Notes: generated from the letters alone by a model not told the origin. A stretch of 64,000 bases of DNA from Siphonodentalium dalli (GCA_032622095.1 CP136069.1:161871043-161935042); one strand, 5' to 3'. Counted from the first letter of the stretch, positions 45,853 through 59,163 are shown. Numbers and translations: made by a program.

Positions 45853-47258
45853 CTTTCCCTCAAACTATTTGCAACAAAGTTTCTCATTGGGAATAAGTAC
45901 ATTAGCCAATTAAAAGCAACATGCTAAAAATAAAAAAGAATCAAGAAAGGCTAAATTTATGAATTTGTGATTTTTGTGAAATAAATTTGGTAAAATACTC
46001 AATTTATGATTTTTCAACAATGTTTATAAAAATAATATTTCACAAGGCCTTCCATTTGTGTATCCATTTTGTAAAGTGCGTAGACAATCTAATTTCAGAG
46101 CCGCAATTTCTCAAAATTAGCCAAAATCCATTTTTTGTGGTCTTGTATTTTGAAAACTAAAGGAAAATGAAGGGATTTCTTGTTGTTTTGTTAATGTATT
46201 CTATAGATTATGCACAAACAAAAATCATTTCCTTATGCATCTATGATTGAGAAGACAAAAATAAAAAATATATATTCTTCCATGTCTTCCATTACATGGA
46301 CAGACAAATTTGCCTGTGATCGAGAACCGGCGTGATGAAATAGGATATTTGAGGTCATACAACTCAATAAATATAAATCCATATTCCCTTCGTTTCTCAT
46401 AACAAATTAAGTATACATGGTTAAACACACTGTGAAGGAATTTCAAAAAAACATTGTATAGAAAATCAACTTATGGCCCAATGAATCCTCAGTATTAATT
46501 TTTTTTTCTAAAAATGCGATTTCGGGCCGCTTTTGTCCATTTTAAAAGGTTTTTGTGTATAAATAGTAAAATCAATATTCGTTGACCCTAAAACTCTTAG
46601 TGTTGAAATAATAGCTTTACATTGGATATGTCAATGAATGTCACTGGATTTCACTCAAGTTTCTGGAAACTGACTCCAAATTTGAATATCGGAGATGGGG
46701 TAGGGGAAACCATATTGACAACATCTCAGAAAACATGGATCTTATTACATAAAACATTACTAAAAACATTATTTCATACATAGTTTACTTCTTCTTGATC
46801 AGATGTTCATATTCAGAGCTACAATCCTTTTTTGCACAATCTAGTTAGGAAATTAATACAACAGCAATATATCCTTTTTTTTAAATACTGGACCATACAA
46901 TATGGATTTTAACTAATTCTTAGAAATTGAGTCTCCGCAATTAGACAAACTCCCAATTTCGGAGTCACATAACTCGAAAAATACTCAACGTATTGGAAAA
47001 TGTTTGCTGCTCTGTAATCAGAATTTTGTACTCTACAAAATGAATAAACAAATGGAAGGACTTGTTAAATTGAGTTTTTTTAGAAGCATCATTGGAAAGG
47101 CATAAATTGAGTATTTTACCAATTTGGGCAAATTTATTTCACAAAATTTACAAATTTCGCCTTTCTTGATCCATTTTTATTTTTAGTATGTTGTTTATAA
47201 CGGGTTAATAGACTTATTCCTGCTAAGAAACATTGTGTTGCAATTAGTTTGAGGTTTG
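45853..47258. repeat. Long imperfect palindrome inserted in the LINE
   Basis: Left CTCAAACTATTTGCAACA and right TGTTGCAATTAGTTTGAG pair. Matches continue inward through ATCAAGAAAGGC, GGTAAAATACTCAATTTA and CCTTCCATTTG to a centre near 46,560. It is about 1.4 kb, non-coding and foldback-like. Confidence 0.6.
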
Positions 47259-48524
47259 GCACTTTTTTTCTCATAGCAATTAAAACTTGCTGCGTATGTT
47301 GGAAGTTATTAAGCCGAGCTCGGGGAGGGGTGATAATGAAACATGTCGGTATGGTCCAAGGGGCATGCATTAAAGAGACCAGCCATGATAACATACACAC
47401 GAACAGTTCAAATAGACCAAATTACAGTGTCCCATGCAATATAAGTACCCGGGCCACACCAACCAAATATGACAGTTCCATGCATGTGACCTGCCTTGGA
47501 ACATACACATGACTTTATAAATGTGTCACATGCAATATAATTACAACTACTTTCGTTTTCGTCGAAATGCCGGCATTTGATTGGTCGAGAGGCTACCGCG
47601 TGACCTGCGTCTATCAGTGCATAGACTTTGCAGTAGACGAGTCACATCGCGTAGTGACACTTTAAGAAAATTGGGCGAGTCTATAACCGTCCCCCCACAC
47701 GACGTCCCCCGGATGACGCGAAAGCGCGGAACGAGAATTCCATTAGAATTTCAGTGAAAAAACAACTCGAAAACTCAATGTTAGAAACATTTGAATAAGT
47801 AGTCTATATTCCATGTCTCTGCTTCTTATCTACACTATACTATACTTATGTCTGTTCATTTCAGCCGTATTCATGTTTTTGTAAAGCTCGATTGAACACT
47901 CAAAGTTTGTGCCGCGTTTTTTATTTGTCCAATTTTCGAAAAAGCGTCTATGACAACGTGTATAGTTACTGATGTGAACACAACTTATCATAAATCAGGC
48001 TGATCAACATGGCATAATTTATTGGAAATAAATAAAATGTGTTACCCGATTACAAGCCTTTTAACATTTTTCAGCTTTATTACAATGCTAATGACATGAC
48101 ATTTGTCACGAGCACATTAGATATGATCAGGGCATTTGTTTACAAATTACATTGGCCATGATCGGACTGGAGTCTGAACTGGTCTGGAGTTAATAATTTT
48201 ACCGGAGATCGCGGATTCGACTCTGTGTGTGTTGATACTTATTGGGTTGTTGTTGAGTCATTTTAAACGTAAATCGTAGCCAAACAAGTAATTCTTTTTA
48301 TCATGGATTGTGCATTGCTGAAAATTGAAGTTGAAGCGTAAATATTTATTTTCTGAAAGTTTGCTTGACGAAGTTGCTCGTTGACAATTTCGGCCAATTT
48401 ATTTTCGGCCCATCAACCAAATTTTGAGATCGTCCAACAGAAAATCATGTTTTGGCAATTAATTTTCCGAGATGGATTAATAGTAGATAGCTGAAAATAA
48501 AGTGTTATAGTTGTAATTATAAGC
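47259..48524. other. Gene-free stretch inside the LINE gap
   Basis: No gene was found. The 47,340-47,520 part loosely resembles the tandem units at 48,680-49,085 (ATGCAATATAAGTAC, GTGTCCCATGCAATAT). Confidence 0.3.
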
Positions 48525-48680
48525 CATCAACGTCGTTTTTCGGTTGATCTATGAGCGTATAGACCGATCAGTAGACGAATAACATACTTAGTATAATCCG
48601 CTTCGTGGAATTATACAGTATGTTATTCGTCTACTGATCGGTCTATACGCTCATAGATCAACCGAATAACGACGTTGATG
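48525..48680. repeat. 75-bp stem hairpin
   Basis: CATCAACGTCGTTTTTCGGT pairs with ACCGAATAACGACGTTGATG through GAGCGTATAGACCGATCAGT and its complement; the loop is near CCGCTTCG (48,600). The arms are almost identical. Confidence 0.8.
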
Positions 48681-49085
48681 ACATATATAAGTACGTACAC
48701 CCAACCCCATATGTCGCCACGTCCCTACGTTTGACCAGTTTGAGAGCATGTGCATGCAATTTTAAAATAGACCCGACACTGTCCCAACTAATATGAGTAT
48801 GCGTGCACCTCAACCCTCTGTCGCCGCGTCCCTGTATGTTACCAGTCTTGATAACGTACACATAGAATTTCCATATAGACCGATATTGTGCCATGCAATA
48901 TGTACGTTAATCCAAAACCATCTGTCGCCGCGTCCCTACACGTGATAAATCTTGAGAACATGCGCATATAGTGTTCACCGCGTCCCTTATATACATGTAA
49001 CCAGTCACGTGTTCAAACAGTCACGACAGTGTCCCCGTGTATTATAAGTATGTACACCCAACCTCCTATATCGTCATGCCCCTAC
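48681..49085. repeat. Degenerate tandem repeat of about 115 bp
   Basis: Three to four units share ATAAGTACGTACACCCAAC, TCGCCGCGTCCCTAC, ACCAGT and GACAGTGTCCC. It is non-coding. Confidence 0.55.
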
Positions 49086-49100
49086 AACAGGCTGAGTGTA

Positions 49101-50051
49101 AGGTAATGCGGGGCATAATGCGACACATAAGCACATTAGACCCCTTCATGCCAATAAAAACGATGGAAGGGCACACATTATTAAACTATAAGTTAAATAA
49201 ATATTTCCACTATACATATTAATACTCATACTTGCCTGGGAAGCACCAATTTCTGAACACCATTACTCCCCGTCGAAGTACCCATTCCGTCGCATTATGC
49301 CCCATACACGGGGTACAATGCGACACATTTGACATTACAACATCCGCATATTCCGAACTTAATAAATGCAAAACGGTCTGCAGTTTCTTTTCTTTTGTGG
49401 GTTGAAAGAATGTATAAGCGTTATTTCAAGTCATAACAGCAGACCAATGAGATATTTTATTGATTTATATGGCGGGTAAACTAGCACCATAAAGTTTTGA
49501 TTTCGGGAAAATGGCTGGGGTAGGGTTAACAATAATTATTTATATATATCATGTTTTAATGTTTGGGATTGATCGAATATGTTTTTTTATTTCTTTTCTT
49601 TTGAACTAAGGTTACGATAAGATTTATTTTTCCAGGTTTGATTTGCGATATGCCTAATCATAATTTGTTCTCGCACTGGTGTACCCGAGTGTCGCATTAT
49701 GCCCCACAACCAGACAACATGTCTCTCCCCCAATATGAGTGAATGTGAATAACCGATGTACATAGAACAGATCAACTTACTATATAACTCGTCTTACTTT
49801 ACCAAAATACGCACGTAGCTTTGGTGGTAGTGGTAAGATGTTCTCGTTTTAACATGTACAATACCTACCGAAAGTTATAAACCATTCAAAAAGGGGGTCA
49901 CCAAATGTGGGTACCCCTACTCCGGCCTTTCGCATGTGAGATTAAACAGTCATAATTATGTCGGTCCAATTGGGATGTCCAATTCTATGATTGGTCTTGT
50001 AAATGTGCGATTCAACTTCAGTCATGGAAAAATCATATGCCCCACATTACC
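49101..50051. mobile_element. Probable inverted-repeat element with GGGGCATAATGCGAC motifs
   Basis: Ends AGGTAATGCGGGGCAT and ATGCCCCACATTACC pair. The motif GTCGCATTATGCCCC recurs inside near 49,290 and 49,688. No protein is seen. Target duplication is unclear. Confidence 0.45.
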
Positions 50052-50158
50052 CGACATTAAAATTAACCTGCGCACAAGGAATGGCGTGCATGGGTTCTCA
50101 TGAGACAAAAGCACTATGTTGCATGGCCACTAAAATCATCATAATTAGACGCCACATG

Positions 50159-50660
50159 GGGGTTCGGTTTGTTCGCTTCATTGGCGGCGAACATATAATC
50201 GGCGATGATGACATATCGAGGGTTAATTGCCAGGATATGTTGGGCAATATTCCTTATTACTTCGCGAATCTATAGTCGACGTTATAGTTCCGCTATACCG
50301 ACATATGTGGAGTTCTTCGTGGTACGATTGTGATAATATTGAAATTGTGGAAAGTAAGGGGTTAATACTTAAACGCGCGGTCGCAGCCCCGGCCCATCCG
50401 TGCGTGGGTGGGTTTTCATGTGCTTCATTGCGACAAACATTGTGATGTCGCCATTTCGAGTGATAATTTCCTGGCATGCATGGCTTTGGTGGGCGATTCC
50501 CACTTGTTTCTATGCGAATATAGTCGATGGTAGTTTCGCTACATATATGTGTATGTGGTCTGGACAGTTTGCCATGTAATGTCAATTTGGTATGCAGATA
50601 CCATATTGAAATTCTGGAAAGTAGGGGTTAATATAGCCACACTTTTGTGTGGCCGCGGCC
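50159..50660. repeat. Two-copy tandem duplication of about 250 bp
   Basis: GCGAATCTATAGTCGACGTT / GCGAATATAGTCGATGGT, ATTGAAATTGTGGAAAGTA / ATTGAAATTCTGGAAAGTA and AGGGGTTAATA recur at a 250-bp offset. Confidence 0.6.
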
Positions 50661-50959
50661 CAAACACTGCGTATAGAGGTTTCATGAAATCCCGCACTGT
50701 TCGGGTCTCTAAAATCCCGCATAAAAACAATGCGTGGGTCCGCGGGCTTATTCGGATACTAGCAGCTTCAGGTGGTTTTTATTCACGACATACTGTCAAT
50801 ATATTTGGGCTGGTATTCTGCGATTCGGGGCTGGATTAATACGATTCCATATGATAACAAAGAACAGTAATATTAATTTCGGACTAACATTTACTCCATG
50901 ATGTCCATGCGAAATAAATTGACACAGGGGAAATAAATCGACACAGGGTAAACACAATA

Positions 50960-53386
50960 TCACGTATTAAATATCCCCTATCGGGAGAAATAATACGGCG
51001 AGCGTGGCAGTTATAAACTGCTGCGACCAAGGGAAAGAAGCTGAGTTCTCTACGAAAATTAACCTCTCCAAAATCACGCAGTTCACGACAGATTTGGAAC
51101 GCATTAGTGGTAAGAATCCTATATCGGCACATGATATTTCAGCTCTCAATACTAAACTTAAGTCTATTTATCTGGATACTGCATCATCGGCTCTCGGAAC
51201 GCACAAGAGTCACGAAAACCGGTCGAAAAAGCGGAAATCTACTATGCCTTGGTATTCCAGGGATTGTGCTAATTGTCGGATACTTTACCGCCGTGAATTG
51301 AAACGCTATCAAAGCAATCGCTCCGAATCTTAACAGAACGAGACTCAGTGACGCAAGAACAACGTATAGGCGAGTGACGCGAATGAGCAAACGCAAGTAT
51401 GATAACGAAACTCAACTGAAAATGTCTCGTCTTCGCACATCCATACTTGTGTTTTTAAAAATATTTGTCAAACTATATACCGTGTGCCGATGCTGTTAAG
51501 TTAAGTTAGCTATATAAAGAATATTAAGTGCATTGAAAAAACACGAATACTCAGTTGCTTAACAGCCTTCGCTCACGGTATAATGGTCGGAATTTGTTTT
51601 ATGTAAACATGTATTCATTACATCTTCTCTTTATACCACCTGATTTGGTGGCTAAAAGAATGAATAAACTATATGGCGCGAGTTCTGGAAGATCATAGGT
51701 AGTAAAAATACATCTCCGTCGCTTAATGAATTTAGGGATTATTTTTCCGAAAATAATGTATCACCCGACCAACATAATGCGACACATATATAAGTTTAGA
51801 TTCAGTGAACTTAGAGTTATCGGAATTGAACCGTGATATCGAAAAAGACGAGATAGATAGGGCTATACGCTGATTGCAATTTGGAAAGGCCAGTGGGATA
51901 GATAACATAACAAATGAATACATAAAAATGACATCGGGCCATTTAAATGAACCTCTGCGATTATTTTTCAATATTATTATCAATTCAGGCATATGTCCAG
52001 ACGAATGGGGAATTAGGATAATACAGCCGCTTTTCAAATCGTACATGTGTAAGATCAGAAAAATCCTCAAAATTACAGACCAATAACACCAACCAGCTGC
52101 ATTGCGAAGCTCTTTACTTCGATTCTAAATGACCGAGTTCAGATCTTCCTAGAACATAATAAACTGCTATCTCATAACCAATTGCAAGCCGGCTTCAGAA
52201 AGAACTATTGCATTATTGATCACATATTTTCGCTCAACTGTCTCATAGATCTTGTAAACTTACAGAAGAAAAATCTGTTCTGTGGTTTCATAGACCTTTC
52301 GAAAGCCTTCGATCGTGTGTGGAGAGCGGGTTTATGGAAGAAGCTTTTCGATATTGGGATCGAAGGGAAAATATTGAATGTGATAAAAAATATGTACGAA
52401 AATACTAAGTCATGTGTGACCTGGAATGGCAAACATTCTGAGCTATTCCCGTGCCAACTTGGTGTACGGCAAGGTTAAATCTCTCCCCTATTTTGTTCTC
52501 GATATTCACCAATGATTTAGTATATTTTTTAAGTGCAAACAGTGTAAGTGGAATTGAAATTTCTAATTCTAAGACCCAGTCGAGCATCAACTATCTGAAA
52601 CTATTCTGTCTATTATATGCCGACGATACAGTGCTCTTGTCTGATACATGGACCGCAAGCCATGTTACACAATTATTCAACGTATTGTCTGACATGGAAA
52701 CTAACGATTAATATTGCTAAGACCAATGTAGTAATTTTCGGTAGAAAACGGAAACATAACTACAAATTCACTTTGGATGGCCAACCTATTGAAACCTCAC
52801 TTCATTATAAATACCTAGGTGTTACATTCTCCAGCAACGGTTCCTTTGTAGAAGATAAAATGTAGGTGTCAACACGCCAAACGAGCAATATTTGCGCTAA
52901 TTTCCAAGATGCGTAGCCTGAACCTGTCTCTTAAATCATGTTAAATGCGTGCTACATATATATGACACAACTATTATCCCTAGCCTGTTGTATGGATCAG
53001 AGGTCTGGGTTTTTGGGAATAACGCCATTATACAGCGTCTTGAACTTTGGTTCCTAAAATATTTCTTCAAATGGAAAAAATCAACACCGAGTGTACTAAT
53101 TTATGGCGAGATCGGAATGTACCCAGTTACGACCAGAATCAAACAACGGATCTTGAATTATTGGGCCAAACTCATTAGTGGCAGCCGGGATAAGATCAAC
53201 TGCTTACTTTACTAGACATTTTGCAGTAGATTTGGCCCGCGCGACAAACTTTACGAACAACAACAAGTCGTGGATCAACCACGTGTCAAATATTTTTGAA
53301 TGAAATTGGTTTACACGGTATATGGGATTTGCATCATGTGGGCTCACTAAAGTTGTTCAGTCATGCCATCACGCAACAGTTACAAG
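50960..53386 (+). pseudogene. LINE ORF2: reverse transcriptase domain, decayed
   Basis: Successive frames give GKASGIDNITNEYIK, SGICPDEWGIRIIQPLFKS, QAGFRKN, FIDLSKAFDRVW (catalytic Asp motif A), GVRQG, LSPILFSIFTNDL, LLYADDTVL (YADD catalytic core), NVVIFGRK, YKYLGV and SLLYGSEVW. This is a non-LTR reverse transcriptase of the CR1/L2/jockey broad group. Several frameshifts and stops make it inactive. The frame runs up to the insertion point of the palindromic element at 53,387 and resumes at 63,746. Confidence 0.8.
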
Positions 53387-54690
53387 AGAAGATAGAGCCA
53401 CTCGTTGGGTGCAATCGTAAAATTGGGCGTAAGTGTATTTTGAGTATGTTAGTACTATAGTACTATATATTTGAGAATTGTTGATAAAAATTGGCGTAAG
53501 TATATTTTCGATAGAGCAGGGCGTCATATTTGAGCGTCCTGTTGGTATGTGTATATTGTTGACTAACAAGTTGGTTCATCGTGTATAAGTGTGAAGTTGT
53601 TTTTTTTGGGAACTTTGTAATTTCGGTCGACTATTGCGTGTCTGCAACTAAATAATCTCAGCTTAAGATGGCTTAACCAAATTATTCATAGAGCAGGTCG
53701 TCATATTTGAGCATCATGTGGGTGTGTGTATATTGTTGGTTCATCGTGTGAAGTTGCTTTGTAATCTCGGCCGACTATTAAATGTCGGACACATCAACTA
53801 AATAATCTCAGCTTAAGACGGCTTAACCAAATTATTTGCGTAAAGATTCAGACACACATACATCTTACTGTATTTTGATCAACAGATAAATATTCCCACC
53901 TACTGGATAGTGCGTATTCATCCGAAGAAATGTCTGATTCTGTCAACTGGGATTAAAAAAATGAACACTTTAAATATTGTATATCCTACCATATGTGAAC
54001 TTGAATTATGTCATCACCAATAAATACATGTATAATCGATTATCTTTTCAATAATAATATCTCGCTGGGTTCTATCGTGGTAAAAATCTTTTGTTTGACA
54101 AGAGATTTTCCACTCAATGTTTGTCACAGACCTACGTCATAATACTCCCCCTACCCCAACCACCTTCACATCTCACATCACTTACCCGCACCTATTCATG
54201 CACGTATATATTGTACAATGTGTACGTGTCGGAGCACAAGACATCCAAATAAGGAGTATTACCTCATAGTAAAGGAACGCTCTTTATTCATATTTCAACA
54301 TAAATGACACACTTACATTATCGAGAATTATTGGAAAACATAGTAATGTGATAGCGAACATCAAACGAGTCTGCGCACGCATATCTGTCAAAAGATACAA
54401 TAGCAGTCATTGGTCAATTTATCCACGGTGTCAGCTCAGTACACAATCGGCACGAAGCCGGAGGTCAACTCAGTACACAATCGATTTCATCATGTCACCA
54501 GGTTACACATATCTATATAATAGAGTGTTCATATTGAAATCACTCATAATTGCATTGACATTTGTATAGGTAGGTTGGATTGTAGCCAATGTGATAAATT
54601 TGTATCCAGTACAAACAACACGAAGAGACGTTGTGAACGACAGCCTGAACTAGTTAACTAGTCCACCACGTTTCCCTTGTTTCTGTTCTA

Positions 54691-54700
54691 TATAAATATA
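54691..54700 (+). promoter_or_regulatory. TATA-like box of the left-arm ATPase gene
   Basis: TATAAATATA lies 43 bp before the ATG at 54,743. The same box is kept in the right arm (62,425-62,434). Confidence 0.45.
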
Positions 54701-54742
54701 GGTGCATAGAAGAACGCTCGATTTCACTGATTATATAGGAAA

Positions 54743-56451
54743 ATGAAGTATCAATGTGAAGAGTGCTTAAGTGTCTATGCTTGGCAACAACAACAACAAC
54801 ACCAACAACAACAACACCACCAACAACAACAAAAACAACAGCAGCAGCATCATCAACCGCCACAACAACAACAACAACAGCAACAACAACAACAACATCA
54901 TCAGCCGCCACAACAACAACAACAACAACAACACCAACAACAACAACAACAACAGCAGCATCATCAGCCGCCACAACAACAACAACAACAACAACCGCAA
55001 CAACAACAACAACAGCAACAACAACAACAACAACAGCAACCAATCGACATAACATCCTGCTTTGATGATCCAATGGCCAAAATCCAGGAAGATTTTATTT
55101 TCAAGCATCCATTCACGGCATGTGTAAGTGGACCGACATCTAGTGGGAAGACGTACTTAGTGAAAACCTTGCTACAAAAGTCTGCCTCAAAAATATCACG
55201 AAATAAAGTATACCGTCACCCCTCATGTCAACTTTATACGAGGAATACCAGCAAACTTGGATTCTCTTATCAACCCCCGGTATAAAAATCTAGTTATACT
55301 CGATGACTTGATGCAAACTTCATCAAAAGACCAGAGAGTTAATGATTTGCATTCCGAAGGAAGTCACCATTTGAACTTATCTTTGATAATTTTGAACCAG
55401 AATTTCTACTACAACAAAGATCCAACGCAACGACGAAATTGTCAATATTTGGTATTGTTCAATAACCCAATCGACAAGGGATTAATTTCAACATTATCAA
55501 GACAGATGTATCCTGAATGTCCTCAGCGTATGGTTCGAGAGTTTTCTGGAAGCGACGAGTGAACCGTGCGTTTACCTACTGGTGGATTTAAAAGCCGCAA
55601 CACCGGACACATTACGTCTGCGACAGAATGTACTAAAAGAGGACACGAACCAACATATGGGTGAATGGAATGGCATGAAATACGATGACAGAGAACACCC
55701 AGATGAACAGAATGGGATGAAAAAACATACAAAAGACACTGAGACCCAGGGTCAACAGAATGCGATGAAATACGATGACAGAGAACTCGCTGGTCAAGGC
55801 ATAGCATATAATTATATTGTGCCCCAGGGTCAACATAATGGCTATACTAAGGACATAAGGCCACCTGGTGAGCTCGATGAAATTAATAAGAAGAACCGTC
55901 AAAACATAGACATTCGAGAAGACATGTCGTACCCTTGTAATGACTGCGGGCTTTTGTTCGAAGATCATTATGATGTTCAGAGACACGTAAAAAACTGGTG
56001 TAAAGAAAATAAGTTAAAACGAAAATTAACTGAGGACACGGATGATAGTCAGAATAAGAAAATTAAATTGAATGAAGATGAATACTTCCAAAGTTTGTGT
56101 GATGAGAGTAGAGATAAAACACATGAGGAATGGAGTGATAAAGTGGAAACGTATAAGGAAAATGGCTCGACAGAAACAGAAACAAAAGAACAAGCTGACA
56201 AGGACCTTAAAAGTGAACACATGAGGCAATTTATGAATGGTTATGCTTGGACAATAGTAGCGTATCTGCAGCTGCGCAATGGGACTCTGCACAACAGAGT
56301 CATGGATAAAATCGACAAATATTTGAATAATGGTTATGAAGATCGTGATGCAGTGAAAATGTCAATATTAAAGTACAAACCGATGCTAGAAAAATCCATG
56401 GACGAAACAAATGACACTTCTGACGAAAGTGATGACAATTCGGACGATTAA
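54743..56451 (+). pseudogene. C2H2 / Gln-rich / packaging-ATPase fusion, left copy, broken
   Basis: Order of parts: the first half of a C2H2 finger (YQCEECLSVYAW; the second half is deleted), a Gln/His-rich tract of about 90 residues (54,782-55,045), then FKHPFTACVSGPTSSGKT (Walker A). After a 53-bp deletion and frame loss near 55,200 come NLVILDDLM (Walker B), SHHLNLSLIILNQNF and NNPIDKGLISTLSRQMYP. A one-base insertion near 55,548 shifts the frame again. From 55,582 a long open part has NGMKYDDRE-type repeats, a second finger (YPCNDCGLLF...HVKNWC) and an acidic tail (DESDDNSDD). AATAAA overlaps the end (56,457). The ATPase matches the A32/FtsK-HerA-like packaging family seen in virus-like elements of invertebrates, by motif recall. 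Confidence 0.7.
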
Positions 56452-56462
56452 ATTTCAATAAA

Positions 56463-57100
56463 CTTCATCAACATGATATTCTCGTTTTCGTTATATATCT
56501 ATAAGCGGGGAGAGAGTGAGTGGATTATTGGGAATTGTAGAGTGAGAAACGATACGTAATGATAAAAGGCGCATTAAGAGCCCGAAAATTTGAACTTTAA
56601 ATATTGTTCTGTGTCATTTTAACTTTCAACCACTGCGCTTGTATTGTTAACATTCATTCATAATGAGTGTCTTGTGTCCCTTTAGAGTGTCTTGTGTTCC
56701 TTTAATATTCAAACACCAATATTGCATCACGTCCCTTGTTTCGTGTCACTTTAACTCCTTGAGTGTATTGCCCCTTCTAATGATGTCATAGCATGGGTAC
56801 ATGCAAGACAGTATAACACTATGACTATGTCTGTATCTGTTGTTGGGAAGATGTGAAATATAAATTTCAGTTCATTCGTGTAGTAATTTCGTATGAATGA
56901 AACACTCTTCATTCGTGTATTACCAACAGGAAGTTGTACTATTTTTGAAAGCAATCACGATGTGTAAAATTTTCATTAAATTACAATAAACCAAGGGCTA
57001 AGGTGTAACAGGATTATGGTCAAATAACCCAGAGTGACTTAATTCACAATGAAGTAGACTCCACTGTAGATGCGAGATGTATTGTTTGTCCATAGCTCAA
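56463..57100. other. Non-coding part of the left arm
   Basis: A 67-codon frame on the minus strand (56,751-56,954) is kept in the right arm (60,043-60,246). It has no ATG start and no known domain; arm similarity alone explains its conservation. Confidence 0.3.
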
Positions 57101-58317
57101 GGGCGCGTACACATGGCGGGCAAGAAAATATCAGGTATGCCCCATGTGACTTACTTGACCAATCAAATAAATAATACCGGAAAATATCCGACGAAGGCAG
57201 CGCGCTGATATTTTATCGCCAGTTGGTGATATGTGTTCACCTTGATTGGTGGCCATCGGTATCCGTTAACTAATCTCTATAAGGGACACGCTGGTAACCG
57301 TTCACGCACTCGAGTTATGGTCCATCAATATTATCGCCTGTTCAACAATTGACTTCGTAATTCCATTTTGGATTGTTTGACATAATCGCTGAGCTATTAT
57401 ATGGATATGTGTGGGGACATATATTTTTGAGGGTTTCCGCTGACGGAGGATGTCCATGGATTTCCAACTGCACCCCCTCTTGAATCGGGCCAAAGACCCA
57501 AGATCACATAATTGAATTTGCACACCTCCCATCGTCTTTGAATTTCCAATATGCATATGTTACCTCACATACCTTGAATTTTGACTGGACATCGGGGAGG
57601 GAGGGGCCTAGAAGAAATTCCAAACCAATAATTTGATCAAAGTAGGAAAAATGCAAATGTTGGTCTAAAACCACTAATTCCACATACATTAATGGTTGAA
57701 AAATCAGACTACAAGAACAATTTCAAACCATTGTTGGTGTGAAATTTCCAACTAATATTGTTTCCGAGTTGTCCCCATGTCCCCACATGCACCATGTAAG
57801 TTCGGTAACGTAATGTACACCACAGCCCCATGCACCAAGCAACAATCTCCTGAAAACTTCATATGGGGTCTCAATGGGGGTGGGGTCATCAGATTTGCCA
57901 CAAAACCATAATAACATTTGTCACCCCACATATACATGCACTGTGAAATTATAACATTTCCAAATTTCCAAATAACGTGACCACTTTCTCATTATGCAGA
58001 AGATCTTTATGCATGAGATTAGCAACGTTGCTACAGGTTAGTGGTGTCTAATCCCACCGACTTCGGTAATACATGTCAACTTTACAGTTGGAAATTTCAC
58101 AAAGCTATGAATTGCCAAAATGGACTATATGTTATTTACCGGATGCAATTCACTTGAACCAGCATGACTAATACTGTTCTGATTGAGCTCAATCAACGCC
58201 ATCTATAAACCGCCGCGTTCTCACGGGTGTAATCTTTGCAGCAAGAAGATATCAGTGTGCAATTTTACCTGATATTTTCTTGCAGATATTTTCTTGCAGC
58301 TTCATGTGTACGCGCCC
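57101..58317. mobile_element. Harbinger-like non-autonomous element inserted in the left arm
   Basis: Ends GGGCGCGTACACATG and its near complement; the inner end part GCAAGAAAATATCAGGTA is also inverted at the right. The right arm keeps the empty site (CATAGCTTAAGTG on the minus strand). Here the flanks are CAA and TAA, a 3-bp TAA duplication with one change, as in PIF/Harbinger. It is 1,217 bp with no transposase. Confidence 0.75.
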
Positions 58318-58356
58318 TAAGTGTGTAAACATCACATTTTGCTCGTCACGCTATGA

Positions 58357-58360
<4 letters not shown>

Positions 58361-58402
<42 letters not shown>
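58361..58402. repeat. TA microsatellite, left arm
   Basis: About 20 TA units. The mirror tract is at about 59,815-59,860, preceded there by an AC run. Confidence 0.8.
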
Positions 58403-58406
<4 letters not shown>

Positions 58407-59163
58407 TGAAAATTAAGAAAGGTATCCGTTCATTGTTGAATATTTATTACATGTATGTACAAACAGCTATACCGGTTTCGGCACATCTTGCCTTTTCAAT
58501 AGCTTGGAGTTCTGCGTGGCTTGTATATAGATATATATATATATGTGCACACATGATACAATTCTAGTCATACCTGAGATTAAGTATAATGTAAACATAG
58601 GATTTGCTCATCAGACGATAATCTGACAATATTTACGCATGGTAAATTTATATTCATGCGTAATGGTAAGGTTAAGGTAATGTTTTTTGTTATGGTCAGG
58701 ATTTTGTTGCGGCCATGTTCTAGCATAGATCGATAAATAAGATAAAGATTGTTATAAGTAATCGTTGTTTCACAGACAGTTCTATTGGTGATCGAATTTG
58801 ATAACTATTTTGTTGGAAAAACTAAGAGTGTTAGAGTAGCCTCCCTGTTATTTAAATAAAGAGCGTTTGTTTCGCTTATGTGCGATTGAGCACAGGCGGT
58901 AACTAGGTCTATCGAGTATATAACATATAGCGCCATCATATAAAAGATGAAAGAAACATATCAACAGCTTTGTTTAGTCTGATATTACGTATGTATATGT
59001 GTGCACGTCTAACATGTGACCTTTGGTGAAATAGTGCTACACGATGCTTAATAACTTCATCGTTATAGAGAGGTGATGAATAAACGCTCCTTGTTATTTA
59101 CGTGAGAGTATAATGTCCAATTATTGCAAATAAAACATTGTGGACATATGTGGACACCCGATT

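Larger units (their letters stand above)
53387..59163 (+). repeat. Left arm of the palindrome
   Basis: It matches the right arm throughout, apart from a 1.2 kb transposon insertion (57,101-58,317), extra sequence of about 150 bp beside the TA tract (58,400-58,550), and small indels. The outer part holds a 16-bp perfect palindrome TAGTACTATAGTACTA (53,450-53,465) and two diverged tandem units (about 53,513-53,691 and 53,692-53,846) sharing ATAATCTCAGCTTAAGA and GGCTTAACCAAATTATT. Confidence 0.85.

Noticed and set aside
48195-48230. tRNA-like B-box (CGGATTCGACTC)
   Set aside because: No matching A-box or cloverleaf could be built around it.
54654-55108. Poly-Val, poly-Leu, poly-Asn and poly-Thr frames over the CAA tract, and their mirror at 61,942-62,312
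   Set aside because: They are other frames of the Gln/His-coding CAA/CAG tract in the ATPase gene.
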